Source: Endothia cerciana
Taxonomy: Eukaryota; Ascomycota; Sordariomycetes; Diaporthales; Cryphonectriaceae
Length of the DNA stretch: 64,000 nucleotides
Assembly: GCA_026119935.1 (NCBI GenBank)
Contig: JALRMH010000071.1
Coordinates: 1-64,000, forward strand
Direction of reading: 5' to 3'
Below the pieces are notes generated by a model. It made no database searches, had not been told where the DNA came from, and was given only the letters and a program-made list of their open reading frames with translations. The position numbers were made by a program, and so were the translations under genes. Position 1 is the first letter of the stretch. The number at the start of each line of letters is the position of its first letter. Of this stretch, positions 31,367-42,482 are shown in pieces.

Positions 31367-34230
31367 GACGAAGGGGGTCTGGGCCTTGGCCGCTTCGTAT
31401 GATGACGGCGCCAAGAAGAAGCACAGAATCTTCTGGCAGTGGGGGCGAGGACGGGCTGCGGCGTCTGTATATCGCCGAGATATATTCCACAGTGCTGTAG
31501 GGACCCGGCAGATCAAAGGACGGCGGCCAAGAACAGCAAAGCAATACCCGCCCGGCCTGGGCGTGTTCGTCTGCTGCAGTCCCCGGGATCTCTCTAGCAA
31601 CGGGGATGTCTCGGCCGGGACGGGAACAAGAAATATTGGAGAGGCAGAACGGATATGGGAAAAGTCTGGGGTAGGAGGACCGTACGGTGCAATAATGCCG
31701 TGGCATCGGCGGCCATAAGGGGCAGAGAGCTCGAGGAGCAGACACTGGAGGGATCCCCTGTTGGCACCCACCCACCTGTAGCCCTCGACTCGACCGTAGC
31801 CTAGGTAGGCACGGAGGCCACTTTGGCGATCTGCCGCCGTCTGCTCTGCAAGGTCGACGACCCCGGGCCATGGTCAACGCCGAGGCTCGGCTGCTTGGGT
31901 CTGGAACACAAGAGAGGGGAGGGGATGCACGGTCCGGTCGATCGGGCTGTTGGTCAACTGACGTGCGCTGACGAGTATCCTCCCGCCGCCTGGAGGAGGA
32001 GCGCGCCTACTATGCTATGGTACTTGGCTGCATGTCTCCGGTGGACGACAACCTAAGGCGGATTTTGTGCCTCGGCACATCTTCTCCGACACGCGAGGGG
32101 GTCCGCATACCACACAGCACAAGCTCACCTGGACGACCCGGCGCGTCAGTTGCCAGGACCACGCGTGGCGACCGTTTGTCTTTATATGCCGGCTGCCGTC
32201 AACCCCTGGGTGCTGGGAGCCGAGGAGCAGCTCGGAGCTTGAATCTCGACACAGTCGTCTTCGTAGCCATCGTGTCCGTGAGCGCCCGGGGAAGATAAGG
32301 CCCTCCAGGACGGCAGGCGCCATAAATACAAGACCAGGACTATGTCGTCGTGGACGTGCCTGAAGGGTCCGATCATCTAACGTACCAAAGCCCGCGTCTA
32401 CCGGGGGTGTAGCAATGGACGTCGTATCGAAATGTCTGCCCAGGTATCGGGGCGCGAACCTCCCCAGCGAGGGACGCATGGGATGAAGCTTGACAGTGTC
32501 ACCGGGTCGAGGCTGCTACGTGCTGTGTTCGTCTGCAGGAGATTGTCCTGTGGTATTGCCTCCCTTGGGCCCAGAGCCGCTATGGTACCACGGCAGTTAC
32601 TTCGAGTGCCGCTGGTCCGGTGGGGGAGCATACACGACATGGTCCTACGCCGTATACTATGTAGTATACTACAGTACAGTATGAGAAGGGAAGGGATCAG
32701 GGCTAATGAACGGAAGAGGCTCTGTGTACGAATCGCAAGGAGGCCCCTTTTTGGGTCTGAAAAAGCCGGTCGGCGTGGGGCCGTTGCAGCAAGGGCTTCT
32801 GGAGGGTGGCCATGTCTAGTCTTAACATCCTGGCTGGATTCACAATGCCCCATCGTGTTAAAACGCAACATGTGAGCAGCAGGTCTCTTGTCGACTTCCT
32901 CGTCGCCGTGCCGGGCACCCGGACCACGAGCCACCTCTCAAACATGCGGTTGAGACAATTCGGAAACGATTCGACCTCTGAGGAATAGAAAGTCGACCCC
33001 AGCCATCATTCCTATTACTTGTCCAGCGGATCAGGTAACCCTCGTTCTTACGGACTTAGGTTAGTTAACACACCCGGTGGGCCTACGAACACTTCTCTGC
33101 TGAGCACTCGAAAACCATATGCCCAGCTATCTGTATACCTGCTGCTTTGTCCCCTCTTCCATGGGAGTCTCGAGACCTGCCTCATCCTAAGATGTCGTGT
33201 ACTGGGAAAGGCTGCTGAAACACTCTTGCGCCCGATCGTTTCGCGACAAGGCGACCTGTGGAGGTATTACCTGTCCGCCACTTACATACCTTTCGTGTCA
33301 CGCAGAGCTGGCGCCGAAGGTGATGCTTTATATTGACCAGAGGAGGCATGCATGGTAAGCTATCACGAGTTGAACCAAGGTAATGAGCCTTATTGAATAA
33401 GTCCACGCGCTGGTACACACGCAGAATGGCGGTTCGTGGACGTCAAGGGGCAGGAGATCTTGCTCGTCTGCAAGCTGCCTGAACTGCAAATAATAATCAC
33501 AGCACCACCGTGGGCCTTCACAGAATGACAAATTTCTTGAAAAGAGGCCTCAACGCTGAGCCGTCACATCATGGACTTTGAGTGTACACGAGATGATGTG
33601 AGCTATCGCGGCGTACGCATAGTACAGGCTTCACAACTCATTGGCCGGTTCGTTTGGACTCGTGGGCAACGCCCTGACCCGACAACCACTTCCTTACCTC
33701 CGACCAAGCAGAGACCCACATACTAGAACAACTTGTGGGACCATTTCGGAGTACTGTCCAAACCGGAGGAACAATATCTAGGTACGGCCCATGCCACACT
33801 GCAGTCGGTAATTAGGGCAGCGCCAAGTAGCCTCCCCCAAGGATCTACCAGAGTATTACACCAGGAGGAAGATCACTTGTATTAGGTCCACGTTGAGGCC
33901 CGGCGGAGACATGGTGCAAAACCCCCCAACTCTCCGAATGCCAACAGGAAATCCGTTCGAGGGACAGTTGTAAGGCTTTTTCGAAAGAAGGGAAGGATCA
34001 TGTTCTCAGGAACAATCTAGCTACTGCTTGATACTGGAAGGAAAAATAACTGAGCTTCACCTAAAGGCTACACTCTTGAGATCCCCTCTAACAGACGAAG
34101 GAAGCTGAGTAATCTTATACAGAGATCATCGGTATCAAAGGGCTCTCTGATATGGACCTCGTCACGTCTGGTATCCGGCAGGTCACTCACACGTTCCGAA
34201 CGCGTAAACTCGCAACCGAGCCTGGCTGCT
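31367..34230. other. Long gene-poor spacer
   Basis: 2.9 kb without a gene I can support. Open frames are short, overlap on both strands and match nothing I recognise. Composition becomes less GC-rich after ~32.8 kb, and some of it may be decayed sequence. Confidence 0.5.
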
Positions 34231-35568
34231 TCAAAGCAGTAAGCGTCCGAGCCCCGCCTGCGAGCGGATCAAGCCATCGATCTCCTCAGCCTCCTGCCTG
34301 ATCACCGGATCGCGGGGGGCTTGCAGACGCGCTGTAGCAATGAAATCCCCTGCAAGATCCAGACGACCTACAACCCGGTATATCGTGGCCCTACGGAAAG
34401 ACAACCTGGCCAGCTGAGCAAGATTTGGTAGCCAATGAACATCATAGTCTCTGAAGATGTGGGACGCCGCGCCCTCTGCGTCTTTCGCATGCCGCTCTGC
34501 CCTGGAAGCGAAGAAACTTGTGGTCGCAGGATCGAAGTCCGGCGCCTCTCGCATCCAGGAGGTTATGTTCTGCACCGCATTGAGCTTGGCCTGGTAGTAG
34601 AGCTCGGCGAGAGCGGCGAGGAATCCAGGGCCTCCCGCGGCCCGGACCGCGGGCCAGGAGGATCTGGCCCTGGTGACCAAGGCCTGACTGTAGCTTGCTG
34701 CATACGCCTCTGCAGCCTTGCGGAAATCCCTGCGCCTGAAATGGTCGTTGCCCAGGTCTTTGTTGTGTCGCATCTCCCTGACGATCTCCTGGGGATCGGG
34801 GCGATAGATCTCGGCCACAGTGTCTTGGACGGATCTCGCCAGGCCGACACCAACGGCGCCGCGGATGGAGAAGTGGGCGATGCCATGCAGGTGGTCTATA
34901 TAGGGTTGCAATAAGCGCTCCTGACTCTTCTCTCCCATAAGACTTGGACTGAGAGCGGTATCGAAGGCATTGTGGATCTCCAAGACGTGCCTGGCTTCCT
35001 CGTCGAACCGTCCTCTCATCAAGACACCCCTGGAACCGACAATCTTGCAGAACTCGTCGAGGTCCCTACGCAATATAACAAAATCCCCGTCGGCCTCCCA
35101 AACCGGATCCGGCGGGTCGCCAGGCAGCTCGATGGAATGCGTCATGACAAAACCGTTGAACCTGTCCCTCACGGCAGCTGTGGTGCGGATGATCGGGATT
35201 TGCCTTGCGAGCATCAAGAGCTGGATTGCCCTGCTAGTGGCACCTCCACGGGCCTTGATCCGGATGAACTGGTTCCCCCGGAGCATTGCATCCTTGGCCT
35301 CGGCGTGTATTTGGTGGTTGATATGGAGAATCTGCGCCTCACGAGGATGGCAGAAGTATGCCAAGTTGCTGGGCCCCACCAAGAGGTCTTCCTGTTCGAT
35401 ACGACGCAGGTTGGGTGGCGGCGGGCTACAGAGGATGACGTGGTAAATTTCATTCCGGATCTCAAGGGGTAAATCCATAAACCGGAAGGGTCCTGAAGGA
35501 GTGACAGGCTCGTCCATGCTGAACAAGAGGCTCGACGGGCTGGGATGAGGCAACGATATGTTGGACAC
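34231..35568 (-). CDS. F-box-like / TPR-like fungal protein
   Basis: Single exon, 445 residues from the most upstream ATG; a start at 35517 (MDEPVTPSGPF) would give 428. Near the N-terminus FMDLPLEIRNEIYHVIL is the F-box-like motif common in fungal proteins, followed by QILHINHQIHAEAKDAM, a usual continuation of these families. The C-terminal part has helical repeats: KDLGNDHFRRRDFRKAAEAYAASY has the TPR pattern, and LARLSFRRATIYRVVGRLDLAGDFI a second. F-box proteins often recruit substrates to SCF ubiquitin ligases, but this subgroup is untested and the Skp1 contact surface is only partly visible. No intron. Confidence 0.72.
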   Translation of the reverse strand: MSNISLPHPSPSSLLFSMDEPVTPSGPFRFMDLPLEIRNEIYHVILCSPPPPNLRRIEQEDLLVGPSNLAYFCHPREAQILHINHQIHAEAKDAMLRGNQFIRIKARGGATSRAIQLLMLARQIPIIRTTAAVRDRFNGFVMTHSIELPGDPPDPVWEADGDFVILRRDLDEFCKIVGSRGVLMRGRFDEEARHVLEIHNAFDTALSPSLMGEKSQERLLQPYIDHLHGIAHFSIRGAVGVGLARSVQDTVAEIYRPDPQEIVREMRHNKDLGNDHFRRRDFRKAAEAYAASYSQALVTRARSSWPAVRAAGGPGFLAALAELYYQAKLNAVQNITSWMREAPDFDPATTSFFASRAERHAKDAEGAASHIFRDYDVHWLPNLAQLARLSFRRATIYRVVGRLDLAGDFIATARLQAPRDPVIRQEAEEIDGLIRSQAGLGRLLL

Positions 35569-35969
35569 CCCGAGGGTCGCGACGAACGCGAACGTGTAAG
35601 AGGGAGAACAGAGGCGCTGAGGTGGAGCACGGGAGAAACGTTAAGCAAGACCCATATCTGTATTATGTAAGCACATTACTTCGCCTCGGCCTTCAAAAAT
35701 GCTCAGAGCACTTAGGTTCACCAGCCTTACTTCCGTTGGTCAGCCCTCGCCAGCTCCGAGGGGCTTGGCGGAGGGGCAGCCGGCGTTGTCGAGGAGAGTC
35801 TCCTCGAGGTCCACTGAAGGACGCGGGCTGGCCAGAGTCTTCTCCTAAAGCGATTGGACATCCAGGCAGGAAGTTCTTCGTATTCTTGCTCCTCTTTATC
35901 CACGTTTCATGTTCAAGAATTGCCCAAAACCTTGCCCTTCAGACGACCACCTAGTCTACCTTCCTCGTA
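35569..35969. other. Spacer upstream of the F-box-like gene
   Basis: About 400 bp holding the promoter of the F-box-like gene and the 3' UTR of the hydrolase gene, both on the minus strand. Nothing further recognised. Confidence 0.45.
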
Positions 35970-38900
35970 TCATACCCCCCCCTTGGCCTTAGGCAAGTCC
36001 TCCAGAGCCGTCGTAAACGTCTCGATGCCCGGCCTCTCCCCAGGCGTCTCGAAAGGGGTCCCCGCCGTCGGAGTGACCTCGCCGGCAACCACAGCCGGAG
36101 GCACAGCATTCTTACCCTCGCCCTCGTCCGCGTCGCCATTAGTATTGAGCCCAGGCTCGCTCGTCTCATCTTGCTCCAGCCCAGTCGAGGCCTCGGCCGC
36201 AGTCGGACTCAGGGGCCTCGAGGTCGAGACACGAGGTGTGTCCGGGCCCCGGCTCAGGTGACTTGTCAGAGTCAACATACTCGCCGTCTCGGCCTCCTTC
36301 TTCTTCTAATTAACGAGGGTTAGTAACAGGCCCCTTACGAATCATGTGAAGAGTCATCATGAGACCTGCTTCAGAGCAGGGCACGGCCAAAAGTGCTCTG
36401 GAGATAGCAGGTCCCGCGACCTGGAACTGGGACAGGAGTCATGGTCCACTGCGCGGGGGGGGGGGGGGTGGAGTGAGGATCACAAGTTGACGTACCAAGC
36501 TGAACGGCACCGCAATCCCGTCCACATACGGCCGCTTGCCAGTCGAGCCGATGTCTACCCCAGGTTGATAGGTGGGCGAGAGGAGCTGGGACACTTCCTT
36601 CTCCGCCACGTCCGATCCATCCTGCCGAGCAAGAACCTCGGCGACCGTTGTGTCCTCGACAAGCTCCTCATCCTGCCTCCCATACGTCACTCTCCTCCTA
36701 CGCGAGGGCCTACGCGAGCGGCTCTGCTCCTTGGGTGAGTTTGGCGCTGCAGTACCCTGCGTCTCGATGTCGGCGAACGGCCTCGCACCCTGACCTTCGG
36801 ATGCCGAGACCGGGCTGAATTCGATCCCCTGGTTGTCCTTGTCGGCCTGCATCTCTCTGTTCATGGTCATCCTATCGTGCTTCGATCCCCAGAGCGACCA
36901 CAACGCGAAGCCCATGTTCTTAGTACGCTTCCTTGTCTTCGTGACACCGTCCTTCTTTCTTCGTCCCGCCAGCGCGCTCGGCGGCGGGAACTCGCCCTCG
37001 CCGAAGCCTTCGTAGCCGGTGGCGAGGTCTCTGACGGCCTGCTTGTGGATTTTCCGCCTGGCAGAGGCAAAGCGCTGGTCCCACTGGCGCCTCTGCTGCA
37101 GCCACTTCTCGACGGGGCCCTGCTTTGCCACGCCGACCAGCTCCCTGTCCATGGAGCAGCCTGGCAGCTCGGATGGCTGAGGCAGGGGGAAGATGACACC
37201 GTGTCTGGTCACCCGCTGCCGGATCATGTGGTTTTTGAAAGGTGGCAGCGCGTCGCCCGCCTTTCCGACCAAGCCCCGGGACCCCTGGTCGTTGGCCTCT
37301 TCATCTTTCTGCGCCTGGGTGAGCATCAGTACCCGGGGGCGGATGGGGAGACGACTCACCTTCCTGGCCGCCTCGGCGTCAGAGTCTGAAGTCGAGCTAG
37401 ATATGACAGAGATATCATCGTCATCCAGAATCTCAATGTCTGTCTTCTGCGCCCTCGCCAGTGCCCACGCTCCAAACTGCGCAACGGATCTGTACATGTA
37501 CTTGGCCGGCCTTGTGAAGCTCAGCGTGGGTGCAACGTGACAGAGGTCATCCCACACCTGTAGCTGGACGTCCGTCGGCTTGTACTGCCTGATCTGCGCC
37601 CAGGCCCCCTCGTCCAACATCGACTCGGGGGGCAGGTACTTGGAGGGGTTGGCGCACTTGTGAGCCACGTAGACCTGCTCATCCCGTAGGGTCTCACCAC
37701 CGCCAACCATGATGAGGAGGGGCGGTAGCCCACCGAGGGTCGGCTGCATGACAGGGCTGACGAGGGGATGCGTGATGAGCTGATTCGTGGCGTACATCTG
37801 GATCTGCTCCTTGACCTCGACCGTCTTTCCGTCGATGACGACTGACAGGTGTGCAGCCTCGGCCTCGGCAATATCCCTGGTGGTGGGAATGCCCTCTTCG
37901 CCCTTGCCGCCGGACGCAGCTTCGGACGAGGTTAGCCCCTCGCCACCACAGGACGGCCCATCTCGACACGTACGCTGTATCCTCTGCCCCTCCGCCAGGG
38001 CCAGGCTCTTGAGCTCCCTGGTCTCCTCCCCACCCGGAGGCGGCCACGCCGGGGACGGCCTGTGGTGAAAGCCACCCTGGGGTATATAATCGAACGGCGC
38101 ATCGCCGGCCACCGAAGGGAATGAATGCGTCAGGTCACACCAGGGACTTATCAGCACCGCACCCGCCGGGAGCGGGATCCCCTGGTCCCTCATGATGACC
38201 ATCAGACTCAGGATCATGCCCCCACCCGCGGAGTCGCCGGCCAGGATGATCGTGTTCGGTTCCTGGGAGGTAAGCAGGTACAGATATGCAGCCAGGCAGT
38301 CCTGCAGCCCGCAGGGGAACGGGAACTGCGGCGCCAGCCTGTAGTCGGGCGCGAACACCCTGGCCTTGAGTTTGCGCGCGTGGCGCTGCAGCTGGTAGCG
38401 ATGCATATCGACGCTACCAAAGAAATAGGCACCGCCATGCACATAGAACATCACACGCCTCCCAGGCTCGCTGTTCCTCTTGCGCTCGTTGTAGTCGGAG
38501 CGCATCTCGATCCACTCTGCCCGGAGCGCCGAGGCCTCGGGCTTCCGCCACTGCCACCACTTGCGCCCGCCGACCCTGCGGATGCCACCCGGGCCGAGCT
38601 GGGCCTCGAGGTGCACTGCTGCGCGGTCGAGGTCGGCCGTGGGGACGGTCACCTCGTCGACCTTGATCCATTGCGGGTGGGGGACCCATTGCGCGGTGAA
38701 GGCCTGGAGGTCCTCGACGGTGTGCTGTGAGACGTAGGCGAGAAAGGACCGGATGAGGTGAAGGCCCTCATCGTAGGACAGGTGGGCGGTCGGCCGCTGG
38801 TGGAGCGGTTTGCGGTTGAGGTACTGCAGGAGGCGGACGTGTCAGGTCTACCATAAGTATATGTCTGCCTGTTGGGGTTGCTGCCAGAACATGTCTTGTG

Positions 38901-39352
38901 TGTTGTTCGACGGCGGGCCCCGGCGAAACCCCTCCAGGACAGCTCATGGAGGGGAAGAGGGAAAAGAGGCTGTGATATGACAGGCACAACCTACATGTGA
39001 CAGGAAGGTCTGGAGCACAGTGGGTGTGACCGCCAGCCCAACGGAGGCCGTGTTTATCCGGTTCATCTTGCCCCAGGACAGCTTGCTGCTGGCCCGACAG
39101 CCCTCGGTCAGGCGCGTGAGGCCGTCTCCGGGCCTGGCGGACGCGATCGAGCACTCTAGGTACCTAGGCGGCTCACGGCTCACGGCTCACGGCTCACGGC
39201 TCACGGCTCACGGCTTGCAGTCACAGCTCACCTGCCTGACGGTCCTCACAGGAAAGAAAGGAGAAGAAAAATAAACAAAAGGGGGGCGCAGGCTTTCAAA
39301 GGGCGGGTGGGATGAGAAGAGCGCCTTACCTGAGGCCGGGTCGACGTGACAT
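35970..39352 (-). CDS. Large alpha/beta hydrolase fold-3 protein with long C-terminal tail
   Basis: Four exons: 39352-39330 (23 nt), 39163-38995, 38823-36496 and 36305-35970; 951 residues. The short first exon encodes MSRRPGL and joins AG|G to RYLECS, matching how I recall this fungal family beginning. The second junction gives TFLSH-YLNRKPLHQRP. The catalytic domain has HGG at about 193-195 (YVHGGAYFFG), GDSAGG with Ser262, and a large insertion before the Asp/His region (LCHVAPTL). The C-terminal ~400 residues are basic and low-complexity (SRSRRPSRRRRVTYG), the last exon acidic. Likely an esterase/lipase; substrate unknown. Intron 1 holds a 7-nt minisatellite next to its acceptor. Same strand as the fold-3 hydrolase at 29.8-31.4 kb but only distantly alike. 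Confidence 0.82.
39170..39211. repeat. (GGCTCAC)6 minisatellite in intron 1
   Basis: Six perfect 7-nt units. On the coding (minus) strand the unit is GTGAGCC, and the array ends 6 nt before the intron acceptor TAG at 39164-39166. Each unit contains a donor-like GTGAG. Confidence 0.9.
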
Positions 39353-40104
39353 TTATGGAGGCGTACTACACCGTCTCACGGCTCGACATGTGAGTCCTGC
39401 CCCAGGACCAGCGGAGGAACGCACTGGCCATAGCAGGGCCGCCTTCATTACGCTTAAAGATGAGAACTAATAGCGCTGTTGCGGCAGGGCGGGTTATTAG
39501 GCCCCATCCTATCTCCCTTTCTGCCGCGCCCCCCCTCCCCCCCCCCCTTTAAACTAGACTCAAGGGGTGATGTCATGGCGTCCTGGGCCGGGCGGACCAT
39601 TCGATAATCAACCACTCTCCACCACGTTAATTATGCTATTACACTACCATACGTTAACCATGATCAGGTCTGCAACACATAGGATAGGTAGAGGGTTAGG
39701 GTAGGCTGGGGGCGCGCTGTGGGTTCCCCGTGGGGTTTCTTCCTGCTGTAAGTCCTCGGCACTGTTGCTTAGTAGCAGTACTTAAGACCACCCCCCCCCC
39801 CCGTACGGTTACGGTAAGTCTGTGGTAAATAGATGTGCCGGCGTCTGCGCCGAGGTAAACGGCCCAACTGTCGGGTCTTCTTCATGCCACCGGGCTGGCT
39901 TGGCTTCGGCAGAAGTCTCGCAAATCCCCCTGCTCTGGCTTCTCACGCAGGAGGTTCCAAGATACCGCATGTAGACGCCTTCTGTCTCTGGGGCCAAAGC
40001 ACGCCCAGCCTCTCATTCGCGATAATCATCCCCTGCGGCCTAGAGAACTGAAACCGTGTCCGGACCGCAGTCCTCCGCGCTCCTGGCGTTCTCCTGGGCT
40101 GAAC
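39353..40104. promoter_or_regulatory. Divergent promoter region, two hydrolase genes
   Basis: 750 bp head-to-head region serving the large fold-3 hydrolase (-) and the Lpx1-like gene (+). It has C runs near 39530-39547 and 39791-39802 and a telomere-like GGGTTAGGGTA word near 39694. No gene seen. Confidence 0.45.
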
Positions 40105-41551
40105 ATGTCGGCCGTGTTCGATATAAGGGAACATGTCGTCGAGGCCCAGCACATTCGAGAATACGCTCGAGCGACAGCGCACTCGCAGGAGGAGGCCCTC
40201 CAGCTGGCCGTGAAACAGTACATCCCCAAGGACAACCCGGACCCGCAGCCTGGCGACATCACTATCATCGCCTCTCACGCAAATGGCTTCGTCAAGGTAG
40301 CACACATGTTTCCCACCCGCTGACGCAGGCCCCCGCCCTCGGCTGACACTGGAGCCCGGGCCGTAGGAACTGTACGAACCTCTGTGGGAAGACCTCCTCC
40401 GCGCATGTCGCCGGGCCGGCGTCAGCATCCGCGGCATCTGGATGGCCGACGTGGCCTGGCAGGGCCAGAGCGGCATCCTGAATGAGCACAGGCTGGGCAA
40501 CGACCGTGAGGCGTATCCTCCCGTCTACTCTCTGCCGCGTCCCCATACCGCTGACAACCTCTCCCCAGCCTCGTGGTTCGACCACGCCCGCGACCTGCTG
40601 CACCTGACCAACGTCTTCCGGGCCCAGATGCCCCGCCCGCTAGTCGGGGTAGGCCACTCGTTCGGCGGCAGCATCATCGTGAACCTTGCATACATGCACC
40701 CGCGCCTCTTCTCGGGGCTCGTCATGATCGACCCCGTCATGAGCCGCAAGATCCGCTATGGCCCGCTGTACGGCTTCCACACCATGCGGGCTTCCGCGTC
40801 CCGGCGTGACCTCTGGCCCTCGCGGCAGGAAGCCGAGAGCTCCGCCCGCAAGAACAAGTTCTACTCCACGTGGGACCCACGCGCCGTGGACCAGATGGTC
40901 AAGTACGGGTACCGGGAGGGCCCCACGCTCTTGTACCCGGACAAGAGGGGCGGAGAGGTCACGCTGGCCACGACGAAGCATATGGAGTGCCTTACGTACT
41001 ACCGGCCGACACATCAGGGCCCGCGGGATCCGAGGACGGGCAGGAGGACCATGGATCGGGGTCTGATCCTCGACGCCACGAGCGAGGTGGACGACTTCCC
41101 TAACTTTCCCTTCTACGCCTCCGCTTCGCCTATGACTGCCGCGAGGCTGGGTGAGCTCAGGCCGGGTGTGTTATGGATCGCGGGGGAGGATAGTACCGTG
41201 TGTACCCCCGAGACGCAGAAGGAGAAGATGGAGCTGACGGGGTACGGATGGGGCGGCAGCGGAGGCGCGAGGGCCGGCAGGGTCAAGGAGTATGTGGTCA
41301 GGGGGGTGGGGCACCTGGTGGCTATGGAGAGGCCGAAGGAGATCGCCGAGCGTGCGGCGGATTTCATCAGGGACGAGGTGGGCAGGTGGAGGGGGGAGGA
41401 GGGGCTGTATCGGAAGGAGTGGGTAGAGGGCATGGATGATCGGGAGAAGACAGTGATGGACAAGGAGTTCAGGGAGCTGGTTGACAGCGTCGGGCCTGAG
41501 GCGAACAGGAGGAGGGACGGGGTGGTGGCCGGGCCAAACGCGAAGCTGTGA
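40105..41551 (+). CDS. Peroxisomal alpha/beta hydrolase, Lpx1/Akt2-like, C-terminal AKL
   Basis: Three exons, 40105-40296, 40367-40505 and 40569-41551; 437 residues. The N-terminal part has IASHANGFVK|ELYEPLWEDLL joined across intron 1, then MADVAWQGQSG. Intron 2 (63 nt) removal gives LGNDPSWFDHARDLL, the family's conserved block. Nucleophile elbow GHSFGG with Ser141; catalytic His probably in VRGVGHLVAME. The protein ends GPNAKL; the final tripeptide AKL is a peroxisomal PTS1 signal. Relatives include yeast Lpx1 lipase and hydrolases in polyketide or host-toxin pathways (often labelled 'toxin biosynthesis protein'), which act in peroxisomes. No biosynthetic cluster is adjacent, so a housekeeping lipid or acyl-CoA hydrolase is as likely. 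Substrate unknown. Confidence 0.85.
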
Positions 41552-42482
41552 TAGGCGAAGGGGGACAAGGCACCGGCAGGTTTGGCATGGTGGCCAACTC
41601 CCCGTGGGTAGATCTCGAACAGAGCCCGCTGGCGATCTGCACCTGGCAGGCTTGACTTGCGGTGAAGGCTTGCCCGTGTCCCCCAACGATGTCCGACATT
41701 GTAAGCGGTACCCACGGGGGACAAAAGGCACTTCCAGACCGGCCCTTTGAGGTCTGTGTGCCGTCCTGACCTGACACGTGTAGACCTCGTACGACGCGCC
41801 TGGTGCCACGAAAACGCTTTCCCTGGTCCCGAGCCGGGGTAGTCCCTCGCACAGCATCGAATGCTTGAAGGGCGGCACAGGCGTCACACTTCTGCGACGA
41901 GGGACCCGGCAAGTGCTTGAGGACGGTGGTAGTGCACGGCATCTGGCGGGAAGGGCTGGGGACTGGGTGGCATGGAGGCCGGGGATGGCGTTGCGAGATC
42001 TGGCGCGTGGACGTCCACGGGCGTCCACTGTGAGGCAAGCACTGAGGACACGCTGCGGGCAAATGATGCGAAGATTTCAGGCTTTCCAGGCGGGAAGAGT
42101 CTGAAGACCATCTGGCATATCAATAACGTATATATATTTTTTATCCCCCTTTCTTTTTGCGTGTGTGTGTTGAAAAGGGGGGGGGGGTACGCTAACTACC
42201 AATGTGCGCGCAAAACCAAGCCGGAGTCTGTATGATACATTGCGTTGGGATCACAATTGTCCTCTGGGAGTCCTGTCCAACCTCCTGTCTCAATACCAAA
42301 ACGCCGACACCGTCCCAAGCCTTTGCATATCCTGCGAGTCAGCAAACAGTCTGATCGAGCGGTAGCGACGCGTCTCCGCCAGCCCTGAGCCCAGAGCCCA
42401 GATACCCATATACATCATCATCATCATCATCGTCTCGTAATGACATCAATTTTTTTCTTCATGCTCATGATCACCTCCACCG
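41552..42482. other. Convergent 3' spacer
   Basis: Tail-to-tail spacer with a G run at 42178-42187 and an ATC trinucleotide run at about 42415-42431. No gene recognised. Confidence 0.5.

Noticed and set aside
31367..31771. N-terminal extension of the fold-3 hydrolase frame
   Set aside because: Sequence before MDADRAKLLL looks like leader and does not resemble the family's usual start.
39688..39702. Telomere-like GGGTTAGGGTA as a chromosome end
   Set aside because: Single short match inside a gene-bearing region; not a telomere.
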